Positions 11,552-23,051 of a DNA stretch of 64,000 bases are shown in pieces. A program made the translations under genes and the position numbers. The stretch comes from Aulostomus chinensis. Its lineage: Eukaryota > Chordata > Actinopteri > Syngnathiformes > Aulostomidae. The stretch is from positions 2,262,501 through 2,326,500 of the forward strand of contig JBBMOA010000021.1 in assembly GCA_037954235.1 (NCBI GenBank), read 5' to 3'. Each line of letters starts with the position of its first letter. Position 1 is the first letter of the stretch. The notes below the pieces were generated by a model. The model had not been told where the DNA came from. It saw only the letters and a list, made by a program, of their open reading frames with translations, and ran no database searches.

Positions 11552-13276
11552 GAAGGCAGAGACCAGCGCCTGAATACCAATAAAACCTCCTGCAGTAAAA
11601 GCAGATGTAGGTGGGTGTTGGCTTGTTTATCAGCCAGTGGTTGCAGGGCTTTGAGCTTCAGGTCTCTTGTATACACAATCTCTGTCTTGGGGTTACCATC
11701 CAAAGCGAGCGACCATCGGTAGGTTCGGGCCGGGACAAACTGTAAATGAACAGGTGAATTGGAACCTTCTTCACCACAACAGATTCATGTAGCGCTGCAT
11801 TTACTGTTAGCGCCACACAAACAGCTTATCTCGCTCACACTCCATTTTACCTTCACTCAGGAGGTACACCTGGTCACTCCCACATGGAACCAGCAGTAAA
11901 CCGTTTTCAAACAAAGACGCGGAGGCGCTAACACTTAACGGCTTCACACTCGATACAGAACGGGGCCGAATCTGCTGGAGGTGCCAGCCTGATGACGGAG
12001 GTTGCACTCAAAAGGAGACAAAGAACATGAAAGCGCAGGGTAGCGAATGACGTCAGCTACGGTTTCCGCTGTTTGAGCGACCCCACTGACTTCCTCTAAG
12101 AAATTCTATTTCGGGGTTTATTTGCACCACATCGACCAGGAGACACAGTTGTGTCTTGCAGAGTCTGATGAAACAAAAGAAAACCACAGCTGCATGCAGC
12201 AGAGAATTTATCCAGATGTATTTAAAAGTCTTGTGACGGACCGTTAAAGCCATACGTTCAATGATTTCCTTCTGAATGAGACTGAATTCATAGGAGGCGG
12301 TGTTATTGGTACCTACATGCTGGGATCGTCTCATCGCCAGCCCTCTGCTGGCTCTCTAATTAGCTCAGTAAAGTTAGCGTTTGTTTCATTAGACATGCAG
12401 ATAAAACGCTCGTCCTCACCTTAACCGTGTTAGAGGCTCTCACCGCAGCTCTGACAGAAGTTGTTTTATAATTACAGGAAAACGGAGATGGATTCTGTGC
12501 CTCGTAGTTGCAGAGATTAGTGGCACTGAGGATATGGCGGTGTAACAGTGATGAGGGTAACTAGAGCCTCATGTTGCATGTGATAATTCTGTCTTGTAAG
12601 TGGGTGCGAGAAGAGAATCAGTCTGGCTTATCAGACGCTCTAGAGAGTCATCCGTGGGCTGCGTGACCTCACACTGCAGTTTAATAGTGGTTGATGCTAA
12701 CACTCGCCGCCTCTGCTTGTGCGTTCACAGACAGATCTACTCTAAAGTCTGACACTGAAAATGATGAAGCGACAGAAACACCGTGTGCTTTAGTTCAGGT
12801 TCTAGCCTTTCATCCAATGATCTCAGTTCTGCGAGTTTGTAAACCAAGATTTGGGCCAGCTTTGTTGTTAGCTGTCAGTTGCTAGTAGCATCAAGCTAGG
12901 ATATGCAGCTGGCTCTTTCTGCATCCTGGAGTCATGACGGTAAACAACACAACTGTGGTCAAAAACGCCTTTTTGACAGTGTTTGAAATATACTTCTGTG
13001 CAGAGGTGTCAAGTGACAAAGTATTTTTACTTTCGTTACATAACGAAGTATTTTTTAACGTACTTTGTACTTTCCTGAGTATATTTTGGCAAAGTACTTT
13101 TTACTTTTATCAGCTACATATTTACACAAGTATCTGTACTTTTTACTCACTACTTTTTCAAACAGGCTCGTTACTTTAGTTTCAATGATTGACAACGATC
13201 CAAATAATGTAATATAATGACAATAATAATAATGATAGTCCAACGGGGAAAAAAGCCGCGGTGGCTCGTTCCTGCG

Positions 13277-13367
13277 CCAATCACAGGAAGCATTACTCAT
13301 GGTCTCTCCTACAGTCCGGCCTGTGATTGGCTCTCGGTCAACATTGTGCGATTTCATTGGCTATAAA
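13277..13367 (+). promoter_or_regulatory. CCAAT/TATA promoter retained inside the hAT element
   Basis: A CCAAT box (13277-13281), two inverted CCAAT boxes (ATTGG, 13326-13330 and 13356-13360) and TATAAA (13362-13367) lie in order, about 84-90 bases before the ATG at 13451. The spacing fits an RNA polymerase II core promoter with initiation near 13390-13400. Activity is not known. Confidence 0.5.
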
Positions 13368-13450
13368 CCCGGAAAAACAATACTAGGCACCGAACACGTG
13401 TAAGCAAAGCAGCAAGCTGCAGACGAGAGGCATTTTTCCATGACAGCGTC

Positions 13451-13588
13451 ATGAGCAACACAGAGGAGAGTGATAACAACCACGCGGTGGTCAGCGACGT
13501 AAACTCGCCACAGACGGACGAGCCAGATGAAGCCGATATTCCAGGTCCAGCTCTGTCCGGTAATAATACTTTTTACTTTTACTCATAA
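13451..13588 (+). pseudogene. possible transposase first-exon remnant in hAT element
   Basis: An ATG at 13451 opens 45 codons. The first 37 are acidic and Ser/Asn-rich (starting MSNTEESDNNHAVV, later PDEADIPGPA). The frame then runs into the subterminal TACTTTTTACTTTTAC repeats and stops at 13586-13588. A splice-donor-like CCG|GTAATA occurs at 13560-13561, exactly where the coding-like stretch meets the repeats. It may therefore be exon 1 of a parent transposase whose remainder was deleted. No BED finger or hAT catalytic region is present. Confidence 0.4.
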
Positions 13589-13740
13589 AGTAAGTTTTAG
13601 AGCCTGTACTTTTTACTTTTACTTGAGTACTTATTTGAATGACTACTTCTTCTTTTACCAAAGTCGTTTTTTTTTTGCACAAGTAACTTACTTTTACTCG
13701 AGTACAGCAAGTCAGTACTTGTGACACCCCTGCTTCTGTG

Positions 13741-14570
13741 GCTGAAGTATTGCTCTAAACCTGCATTCATTGTGATGGCCACCAGGGGGAGCTTCCCTGG
13801 ATTTCAAAAATACTTGATTTACTACTTTCCTCATTAGCTAAATTACTAGTTTCAAGTTGTCCTCAATCTCGCATGATGTTCAAGTCAGGTTAGGCAAGTT
13901 GTTATAGAACGTGGCCTGGCGCTAAGTCAGGATTGTGACGACCAAATGCTGAGTCTTCCAACTGTGAGTCCACTTATTTCATTCAGTCTGTGACCAAGAT
14001 TCTCAGTGTGGGAAGTCAATTACTTTCTTTAACAAAGAGAGAGGGAAAGCTTATTAAAGTTCAATATGACAGAGAGCGATAACTGGCGAGAATAAATTGA
14101 AGGACTACAACATAAAACCAAACAATATCCTGTCTTTTTTTTCCTCAAAAGGACAGTTTGAGGTGCCCAACTTATACTTTGAATAACTCCTCCTTAAGAT
14201 TGCACGTAGCTGAAGAATGATATGGGTTTGACACCCCCCCAACCCGCCTCCAAGGTAAGAGTTTGAAGCTCCTGCAACCACATCACGATGCAGAGAGAGG
14301 CTCGGTCTCGCCAGCGGTTTCAGGCCAGCAGGCAGGAGCGGCGCCATGGAGTTCTCCTGCACACAGAAATAACAGGTTATCAGCCGGGTGCAGTTGCATT
14401 ATCATGCAGCAGCACCCGGCCTTGGCCAAATAGATACTCAGTCCCATTTGGAATGCGCTGTAGCGTAGCAGCAAGATCATCCTGAAATATGCTGAACAAA
14501 ATGAGAGGAATTAAAGTTGAAAGGGAAACTTTCCAAAGGAAGGGAAGCTGTGAACGGAACCTTTGTTCCT
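13741..14570. other. intergenic sequence, nothing recognised
   Basis: No gene or clear repeat was identified between the hAT element and the minisatellite. Confidence 0.4.
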
Positions 14571-14572
14571 GA

Positions 14573-16086
14573 CAGGAGAGGACCTCCTGTGTTATAGGAG
14601 GTACGGATACTAGGAGAGAGGACCTCCTGTGTTATAGGAGGTACGGATACTAGGAGAGAGGACCTCCTGTGTTATAGGAGGTACGGATACTAGGAGAGAG
14701 GACCTCCTGTGTTATAGGAGGTACGGATACTAGGAGAGAGGACCTCCTGTGTTATAGGAGGTACGGATACTAGGAGAGAGGACCTCCTGTGTTATAGGAG
14801 GTACGGATACTAGGAGAGAGGACCTCCTGTGTTATAGGAGGTACGGGTACTAGGAGAGAGGACCTCCTGTGTTATAGGAGGTACGGATACCAGGAGAGAG
14901 GACCTCCTGTGTTATAGGAGGTACGGATACTAGGAGAGAGGACCTCCTGGGTTATAGGAGGTACGGATACTAGGAGAGAGGACCTCCTGTGTTATAGGAG
15001 GTACGGATACCAGGAGAGAGGACCTCCTGTGTTATAGGAGGTACGGATACTAGGAGAGAGGACCTCCTGTGTTATAGGAGGTACGGATACTAGGAGAGAG
15101 GACCTCCTGTGTTATAGGAAGTACGGGTACTAGGAGAGAGGACCTGCTGGGTTATAGGAGGTACGGATACTAGGAGAGAGGACCTCCTGTGTTATAGGCA
15201 GTACGGGTAATAGGAGAGAGGACCTCCTGTGTTATAGGAGGTACGGATACTAGGAGAGAGGACCTCCTGGGTTATAGGAGGTACGGATACTAGGAGAGAG
15301 GACCTCCTGGGTTATAGGAGGTACGGATACTAGGAGAGAGGACCTCCTGTGTTATAGGAAGTACGGGTACTAGGAGAGAGGACCTCCTGTGTTATAGGAG
15401 GTACGGATACTAGGAGAGAGGACCTGCTGTGTTATAGGAGGTACGGATACTAGGAGAGAGGACCTCCTGTGTTATAGGAGGTACGGGCACTAGGAGAGAG
15501 GACCTCCTGTGTTATAGGAGGTACGGATACTAGGAGAGAGGACCTCCTGTGTTATAGGAAGTACGGGTACTAGGAGAGAGGACCTCCTGTGTTATAGGAA
15601 GTACGGGTACTAGGAGAGAGGACCTCCTGGGTTATAGGAAGTACGGGTACTAGGAGAGAGGACCTCCTGTGTTATAGGAGGTACGGATACTAGGAGAGAG
15701 GACCTCCTGGGTTATAGGAAGTACGGGTACCAGGAGAGAGGACCTCCTGTGTTATAGGAGGTACGGGTACTAGGAGAGAGGACCTGCTGGGTTACAGGAG
15801 GTATGGGTACCAGGAGAGAGGACCTGCTGGGTTACAGGAGGTACGGGTACTAGGAGAGAGGACCTGCTGGGTTACAGGAGGTACGGGTACCAGGAGAGAG
15901 GACCTCCTGGGTTACAGGAGGTACGGGTACCAGGAGAGAGGACCTCCTGGGTTACAGGAGGTACGGGTACCAGGAGAGAGGACCTGCTGGGTTATAGGAG
16001 GTACGGGTACCAGGAGAGAGGACCTCCTGGGTTACAGGAGGTACGGGTACCAGGAGAGAGGACCTGCTGGGTTATAGGCGGTAGGG
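14573..16086. repeat. 40-bp minisatellite, about 37.5 copies, hairpin unit
   Basis: Units start at 14581 and recur every 40 bases to 16061, with a last partial unit. Each unit has the form GACCTCCTGTGTTATAGGAG followed by GTACGGATACTAGGAGAGAG. The arms ACCTCCT and AGGAGGT are perfect inverted complements around a 7-base centre, so every intact unit can fold. The left units (14581-14820) are identical. Variants GGGTAC, CAGGAG, TGCTGG and GTTACAGG accumulate rightwards and become the main type from about 15781. The unit length is not a multiple of three, so this is not a coding repeat. Confidence 0.97.
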
Positions 16087-16200
16087 ATGTGAGGATGGAT
16101 TCAACACCCAGGATAAACTGATCATCATGTCAGAGCTGATGAAGATGGAGAGACAGAAGAGGTGTTAACGCGTTTAAATGAGGTTTCATTTCAACATGTT

Positions 16201-16201
<1 letters not shown>

Positions 16202-16251
<50 letters not shown>
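16202..16251. repeat. (GT)25 microsatellite
   Basis: Uninterrupted GT run about 115 bases right of the 40-bp minisatellite. Confidence 0.97.
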
Positions 16252-16253
<2 letters not shown>

Positions 16254-17805
16254 GCAAACCTCCATCAAAGGTAATCAAACGGATGAGGGTGGTGGAGGTG
16301 ATCCTCCTCATCCTAGGTGGAACCCACTGCTGTATCAATGCTAGGCTCTCACAGTTATCACTCCTCACAATAAAAAGAGTTCCATTGGTTTTTTTTTTCT
16401 GTTTATCCTCCAAGGAAGACATGTTATTTTACTGTGTAGTACTGAAGTACTACTTCAACCAAACAGCCTTTCAACTACTCACAAAGAAGTGAACTTTGTG
16501 ACTCCCATCGTCTTCAAACTACCCATGATTGTCTGTGTATAGACTCAAGCGCGTCATCTGGTACATCGAGTTTACAGAGGCAGTAGAGGAAGGGAACCTC
16601 CCCCCATTGGCCATCAGAAAGAAAGCAGGTTCAAAATCCTCTCAAACATTTTTCATTGGCTCACTAAGACCTTTTTTTGTTTTTTTAACTTCTCTGTGAC
16701 TCTAGAATGCAGAAGGAGCCGGTCTTGTATATTTAGTTTGAAGCTAACTGACACTGCGTCTGGTAGAATCCATGTCTTCTTCACGTGATGTCTTGAGGAT
16801 GTAAACCTTTTGTATTCACTCTGTCTGCTTGTACTGCCTGCAAGTTTTATTCAGCATTTACCCGCATGAATCAAGTACGTGCAGTATTTCTGGACTCCAA
16901 ACCCGCCTGTCTAAAAAGTAAACAGTGGTTCCACCTTCAGCGGTGTGCCTTACTCTGCGTCGCTGCTCAGAACGTGTACAGTCGTGTCCCTGAGGTTATT
17001 AAACCCCTGAACTCTTCTCCCCCGTCTGACAGGAGGGGATGTGGTCTGCCATGCCCACCTCTGGCCCGGAGCTTGTTCCCTGCATACTGATCATGAGCGC
17101 CGTCTTTGTCTGTCTGTTGGTGTTAAACCTTTAATAACCTCAAGGGTATAAAACCAACCTTTGTATCACTGCACATCTCATTGGAAGGGCCTGTAAAAGT
17201 GTGTCATGAATTAGCAAAATGGTAAAAGCTCTGCAACGAGCAAAACAAGTCACTCCGCTGGAGAATAAAATATATTTTTTTGTATTTTTGTAATGGAAAA
17301 CACCACGCAGCAGCAATTGATTACATCTCTACGCAAGACACGACCTGCTGGGACGTTTACGGTACAAAAATGAACCACGCTGGCAAAACTGAGCCGATAA
17401 ACTCAGCCACAGGCTGACCGACCGCAGAGCTGACAAGACAGTCACACAAACACAGGAAGTGACCTCACTGACGGGACTTCCTGTGTGAGGAAACAAGAGC
17501 AGTGCAACTCAACTACGATCCTAGTAGGTGAACTCCGCGGTTCAACTAGGACTCAAGAACTTAACTCCAGGATTATTTGTTCTATGCTATTTCTAAGCGG
17601 GTTGCCATGGCGACGATGGAGGCAAACAGCAGCAGCTCAGCATTGAGCTCATCAAACAAGCTTGTGCTTGGTGAATTCATCTCCTGCAAACTTGAGAAGG
17701 AAAAACTGCAGTTTTCAACAACAGACCAGATTAAAAAAAAAAAAAAAGAAGGCACTTCCTGGACTGGAATTTGGTTGTTTGTGTGATGTTGCACCTCAGC
17801 AGGGA
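16252..17805. other. intergenic sequence, no gene recognised
   Basis: No coding exon recognised. The stretch near 16694-16740 (AGAATGCAGAAGGAGCC onward) resembles 26565-26610 (GAATGCAGGAGGCGCCAGCC onward), suggesting a further low-copy dispersed repeat that could not be delimited. Confidence 0.35.
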
Positions 17806-17888
17806 GGGCAGCACAGTGGAGCAGTGGTCATCGCTGTGGCCCCCCAGCTAGAAGGTTGTGGGTGGAGCCCCGGCTGGAGCACACAGCA
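17806..17888 (+). repeat. SINE head fragment
   Basis: Contains GCACAGTGGAGCAGTGGTC and GAAGGTTGTGGGTGGAGCCC, the tRNA-like head of the same family as the full copies at 18178-18532 and 5922-6268. The body is absent. Confidence 0.6.
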
Positions 17889-18177
17889 TCCACTCCTACC
17901 TCCATAAACTGTGTCTGCAAATCACTTCTGTGTTTCTAGTTTTTAAAATGCTGTTGAACAGACGAGAGCAGCTTGGCTTGACTGTGGAAACTGGTGGCTT
18001 AAACAAGCTAACGGGCTACTAGTGAGCTATACGGCCCTTGGAGCAGGACATTCTTCATGTCGAGGTGTTGGGGAAAAAAATGACGAATTAGCTTCCCAGT
18101 CGAGTCCCAACTGTGTCAGTGGCTAGGAATGACATGGAAGCAGTTTCATGATTAAAAAAATTCCAAATGCCAGATAG

Positions 18178-18532
18178 GAAGAGTGGCCCGGTGGAGCAGT
18201 GGTCCTCACTGTGGCCCCCAGCAAGAAGGTTGTGGGTGGAGCCCCGGCTGCAGCACAGGATCTTTCTTGGTGAGTCTCCCATGTTCTCCCTGTTCCTGCT
18301 GGGTTCTCTCTGGTACTCCAGCTTCCTCCACAGTCCAAAGACATCAAGAGGGACCAGGTTAATCCAGACTCTAAATTGACCGTAGGCGTGGCTGGGAGAG
18401 CCAATGGTTGTCTGTCTCTATGTGTTGGCCCTGCCATGGACTGGTGACCTGTCCAGGGGGAAGGCTGCTGGGATAGGCTCCACCCCCACCACCCTGAACA
18501 GGAGGAGAGGGAGAAGATGGAGGGAACTCAGT
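18178..18532 (+). repeat. SINE-like dispersed repeat, near full length
   Basis: The tRNA-like head (GGTGGAGCAGTGGTCCTC, then GAAGGTTGTGGGTGGAGCCC) is followed by the body (TTCCTCCACAGTCCAAAGAC, AATCCAGACTCTAAATTGAC) and a GGAGAAGATGGAGGGA end. It is the opposite-orientation twin of 5922-6268. Over more than 50 codon-lengths the two copies translate identically in the shared frame (beginning MAGPTHRDRQPLALP), so they are recent or homogenised. Confidence 0.7.
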
Positions 18533-19479
18533 AGGCTGTTGTAACCAGCAAGCAAAATTTGTTCAATTTCAAAGATGTCAGAAATTTGTGGTCAGCCGTT
18601 ATCATGGCAGCAAAGCCACAAATCATTTCCCCCAACTTGGGGAAGGTATTTTTGTCATGTCAATGACATTTGAAGTCTGATACATCAGAAGCAGGATTCA
18701 CGCCAGTGTGGGAGGGAATCACGCTACATTTCTACAAACATGTACAGTGTATGTCCATGTGAGCCGTGAGTAACTGAGGCACACGTGACGATGTTTGGGT
18801 GAAGCGCCACATTAAGGCTGCCTTCACCTCTCAGACCCCTACGGTCCTCACTTGCACCACCTCGTGAGTCGGCCCCGAGAGTACATGTTTTATATATTAG
18901 CAGAAATACATGTAATAAGAAACTTTAATCCCAGTACCTGTCAATCATTCATGTTTTTCTTGAAACTATTTTTAGCTTTTGGCGAGGACGGGCAATAAAA
19001 ACCAAACAGGTTGCAGGATCCTTTCAAACAAAGAGGTTTTTTTTATTATGCAGCACCGCAACATGGTGAGGATGAAGTCGCTCACACCTGCACACGGCTG
19101 AGCTGGGCTAGGGGACTGACCGTCCAGCAGACATTTGTTCCTCCTGCATCTTGTTATTATTTTATGATTTAATTAGAACAAATGCAGGCATTTGTGGGTC
19201 CGGGGGTGGCAGGAATGAGCAGTTATTAAGATCGAACGTGTTATGAGCGCCGATGTTACCGAAACATCTGCTCATCTAACGTAAGGAGGAGAATGAAATA
19301 CAGAATATCACCTTTGCATGCACGCTTCCTCTCCTCCTTACTATCAGATGGGAGATGGACTTAAACACCTTCTTCCCCGAGGAGAAGTCATGCAGCGTTC
19401 TGTTGTCCCAGCTCAGCGGCCGCCGGTCCAGAATGCCCGTGTTTGCTGGTGGGAAGCTGGATGAGGCTTTGTTTCATGG
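18533..19479. other. intergenic sequence, nothing recognised
   Basis: No gene, RNA gene or delimitable repeat seen. Confidence 0.4.
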
Positions 19480-19630
19480 TTGCTGCACTGGTGCTTCCTC
19501 TGGTCAGTCAAGGAACTGGGGGAAACAGCTGATCCTTCCACATCCTGCGGCTGAAACTCCTCGCCGTCAGGTGAAGGTAACAGTTGCCCTGTGTGCGGAG
19601 GGGGCGGAGCTAAGACCAGGACCGTTGGTG
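19480..19630 (+). repeat. dispersed repeat fragment (shared with 48.4-48.7 kb)
   Basis: Shares TGAAACTCCTCGCCGTCAGG, GGAACTGGGGG and GGGGGCGGAGC blocks in order with 48475-48660. It is a truncated member of a common teleost dispersed repeat. The family name was not checked. Confidence 0.5.
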
Positions 19631-19918
19631 TGAACTAGCGATGTAAAACAAGGGAAGAAGACAACTGACGGATTAAAAAGAAGAGAAATGGGGCTGGCAC
19701 TGTAGAAGAGAACTGAGCCGGATTCAGGCAGGAAAATGCAGGCCTTTGATCGATTGTCTCAATTGCTTTTGCACCGATGACGACATTTAAACACATAAAC
19801 TAATCAGCATGCAGACAAACAGCAGGAGGACTTTGTGTAAGTCCAGTCTGAGACACGCCGGGAAAAATAAAACTGCACTAAACATCTTATGATTTTCCTC
19901 ACAGTTTGATGTGATTTT

Positions 19919-19922
19919 GTGT

Positions 19923-19965
<43 letters not shown>
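19919..19965. repeat. (GT)n microsatellite with one interruption
   Basis: GT run with a single GTAT interruption near 19926. Confidence 0.95.
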
Positions 19966-19966
<1 letters not shown>

Positions 19967-21191
19967 CTCATGGACTTGACTGTGTTGCTCCTAGCAACAG
20001 ATAAGACAAAGGTAAGATTCAGTAACGGACCTCAGGATCTCTCAAAGGTGTTTCATTTGTCTTTGTCCCCTAAAGTGACGCGTCCGTCATCGAACGTCAA
20101 GCTCTTTATTGCCCCCCACTGAAACATCTCCGACTCGGCCGCCGTTATTGATTCTGACACTCCCACTGACTGAGTTCATCTCTATTCAATCAGTTATTTC
20201 CCTTGAACAGGCGTCTGTGCTCAGTGCTTTTATCAATCAACAATAAATCCAACAGTGGCGCTTCAGCAGCCGCCAGAAACAGAGGGACACGATGTCCAGG
20301 CAGGAGCCGTCTTGGAAAAAAAAAATCAGTAAATCCAGAAGAGAATAAACTCCTAGAAGACGTACAATCGCTCCTGATTGACTGACAAATGATCTTTTCT
20401 GTATCGAACCCCACAGCCTCATTCATTACGAGCTCAAGTTTGGCTTTTGTTTGTTTCAGAGGATGCGTGGTTGTGAAATATTCTCTCCAAAAAAAACCAA
20501 AAAAACCTGAAAAAGCAGGTAAACTGATCGATAAAACTGTGTTCAAAACAATTTGGTGAGGTCAAAATGTTAATGAAGTGGACGAGGATTTTAACAGCAC
20601 TTCCAGCGGTTTAATGGGTGCACACTTTTTTTTTTTTTTTAAACCGCTGCATTTAGAGACCTTTAATTAATAATACGGCAGCAGTAGTGGCGTTCAGGTG
20701 GACCGTCAGCAAACACTGTAATCACCGCGCTCTTATGTAATCCATAACAGCGGCACAAACAGACGGAGTTGGCGTGTAGGCCTGGCTGCTATTCACTTTT
20801 ACCTAACTGACATTTCGCTAATGGAGCTACAGCAGCAAGAGGTCATCAGCCTCCGTAGAACAATTCAGGGAAAACTAAAAGAAAGAAAGTCTTTGATCTG
20901 GCTTTGATCTTTTTGGGGACCAGTTTACTCCAGTGAAGCCTTCATCTCTGCTGCTCCACCTCTGAGCGGTTCCTCCTGAGGCTGACTGAGTGATGAAGTC
21001 GTTCGTTTCCTGGTTTTCACTGACGGTGATTCGACATCTAGCTGATGGTGATCATATGGCTTTGATGCAGGTTTCATCGTCGTGTTTGGACATATTTACC
21101 TCCCTCTCCCTGTATTTATTTCTCACTATACTGCATGGTTGCAGTGGCTTCTTAAATGGTAAAATCACTGAGGTTTTTTTTTTTTTTGGGT
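19966..21191. other. intergenic sequence, nothing recognised
   Basis: Homopolymer T and A runs near 20628 and 21175. No gene supported. Confidence 0.4.
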
Positions 21192-21397
21192 GTTATTGTA
21201 CTCAATCGCTCTTGGACTGGTGCTGGCCTGGATGTTACTGTACTCAACCACTCTTGGACTGGTGCTGGCCTGGATGTTACTGTACTCAACCACTCTTGGA
21301 CTGGTGCTGGCCTGGATGTTATTGTACTCAACCGCTCTTGGACTGGTGCTGGCCTGGATGTTACTGTACTCAACCACTCTTGGACTGGTGCTGGTCT
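21192..21397. repeat. 42-bp minisatellite, about 4.9 copies
   Basis: Units start at 21192, 21234, 21276, 21318 and 21360. The unit begins GTTACTGTACTCAACCACTC and ends GGTGCTGGCCTGGAT. As 42 is a multiple of three and the unit lacks stops in several frames, it gives open frames on both strands that mimic a repeat protein with a 14-residue period. These carry no other evidence of coding. Confidence 0.95.
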
Positions 21398-22317
21398 CCA
21401 GGCTTTTTTAAAGGTCTCCAAATTTTCTTGTCGCGGCTGTGGACCTCGTGGACTTGAGACTCTCCGTCAGGACCACAGCCGTTTCTTCATTCTTCGCTCA
21501 GCTGGGAGGGAGGTGTTAGCGACTTGGTGTGTTATTAAATCTGACACTCCACAGTCTGCAAGTACCGCACCCTGACCAAGACCATGACTCCATCTCTCCA
21601 AGTCTCCGTCATGACTTGGTCTTGGCTCAGGGGGTCTCTAGATTGTATCCTGAACCCCCACCCCCGGACAACGTTCTCACCATGTTCCTCCATCATCTCT
21701 TGTTACACTGTATTTTGATTTTTGGCGAGCAGTGATTTGATTCTTAGCTCCACGTCCATTCCCCAAGCCGTTTTCTCTCCCGGGTTTTATTTGTGTTGCT
21801 TTAAAGAATTCTTGCCTGCTTCTGCTCGATGGTTTGTCAGGACTGACGAAAAGCATGCGGCCACTGGATCCACCTCTGGGGGTGACGGGGTCAGACCTCT
21901 CCTGGAGTTGGAAACTTTGATGCAGAAGGTGTTGCGGTCTCTGCTGGATGTCCTGCTCCAAGACTAGATGAGTTTCTGTCTCTCAGCAGGACACCAGTGT
22001 GCCTCTACTCACACCTCTTATCTGCTGTTGCTGCTTAAACCAAGGACCGGAGGAATAATAGAGCTGTCGCTGACGATCGAACCCAACATCGTCTCCATCG
22101 CTGAGGGGAAGTCGATGATAGGGCCTTGCTTTACGTTCGGATCTCGCTGTTGAGCTTGGCCGTATCGATTAAATTAAAACAAGCAACATTGGTCGCCACG
22201 CTCGTCTGGAGCCAACCTGGGTAAATCAAAGCTGGAAAACGTAACAACAAGGAAGTTGCTGCATTGTGGTGATGTCCAGCTGCCACCCGTAGCTCCACCT
22301 GCTCACGTCCCCGTCTG
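21398..22317. other. intergenic sequence, nothing recognised
   Basis: No gene or delimitable repeat seen. Confidence 0.4.
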
Positions 22318-22505
22318 TCCATCAGTCTCTCCTCCTTTCTCTCCCTCTTTATCTCTGTCCTTCTGTCTCTCTGTCTTCCTCCATTCTCTGCCTTTGTCTC
22401 TGTCCATCAGTCTCTCCTCCTTTCTCTCCCTCTTTATCTCTGTCCCTCTCTTTCCTTCTGTCTCTCTGTCTTCCTCCATTCTCTGTCTTTGTCTCTGTCC
22501 TGCTC
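22318..22505. repeat. duplicated polypyrimidine block
   Basis: Two imperfect direct copies (from 22318 and from 22403) start CCATCAGTCTCTCCTCCTTT and continue CTCCCTCTTTATCTCTGTCC. The second carries about ten extra bases (CTCTCTTTCC). Almost all C and T on the plus strand. The resulting Arg/Glu-rich minus-strand open frame is an artefact of composition. Confidence 0.85.
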
Positions 22506-22995
22506 TCCTGTTCTCTCTCGGTCCCCACTGATCCTGGATCTGCTCCACCTTCCTGCTGGTAAAGGAAGGTTCTGGTGGCTGCTGTTGCAGGATGTGCTGC
22601 TGATGGAGAATTGTTGGGTGGAGGTTCATTGAAGGAGAGAGGTGCTGGACCTGCTCTACTTGGACAGAGTCAGGACAGAACTTTGGTTGGGGTTTGGTGC
22701 TTGACTCGACTTGCTGAGCTCACAGGAACACTTTCTGTTTCAACCTGGAACAGATTGTCCTCACTTTTTTAGCCATAAGGGAGTGATGGAGCCGCCCAGT
22801 TACACCCACTAAAAGTTCCTTTTTGTAAACAGACAGGCTCAGATTATTATTGTAATTGTTAGCATCCATGTGTAACACAAATGTTACATGTAGCCACAAA
22901 TTCAGCATGTCAAAATAAGGCATTCTCTGAACGCTGCTCGCGCTTGTGTGTGACATTTGTCTGCTATTCTATTTTATGCTATCTCTGCATGCTAA

Positions 22996-23000
<5 letters not shown>
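22506..23000. other. intergenic sequence, nothing recognised
   Basis: No gene or delimitable repeat seen. Confidence 0.4.

Positions 23001-23050
<50 letters not shown>
23001..23050. repeat. (GT)25 microsatellite
   Basis: Uninterrupted GT run. Confidence 0.97.

Positions 23051-23051
<1 letters not shown>

Larger units (their letters stand above)
12993..13740. mobile_element. Tol2-like hAT non-autonomous transposon with 8-bp target duplication
   Basis: The element spans 13001-13732 (732 bp). It starts CAGAGGTGTCAAGTGAC and ends GTACTTGTGACACCCCTG, whose reverse complement starts CAGGGGTGTCAC, so the termini are inverted repeats. It is flanked by an exact 8-bp duplication, CTTCTGTG, at 12993-13000 and 13733-13740. 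The 8-bp duplication and CAGAGGTGT terminus are those of the hAT superfamily, and Tol2 starts with the same nine bases. Both subterminal regions carry many copies of TACTTTTTACTTTTA-like motifs, as expected of transposase-binding subterminal repeats. There is no room for a full transposase. The middle keeps what looks like the promoter and first coding segment of an autonomous parent (separate entries). Confidence 0.88.

Noticed and set aside
14573..16086. CRISPR-like array of palindromic repeats
   Set aside because: The units abut directly with no unique spacers, no cas genes are present and the genome is a vertebrate. It is a minisatellite.
16178..16492. ORF with a CVCVCV run
   Set aside because: It is the translation of a GT microsatellite. 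Similar frames at 19919, 22979 and 43421 were dropped for the same reason.
22303..22629. Arg/Glu-rich 108-codon minus-strand ORF
   Set aside because: It is produced by a duplicated polypyrimidine tract, with no homology outside the biased run.
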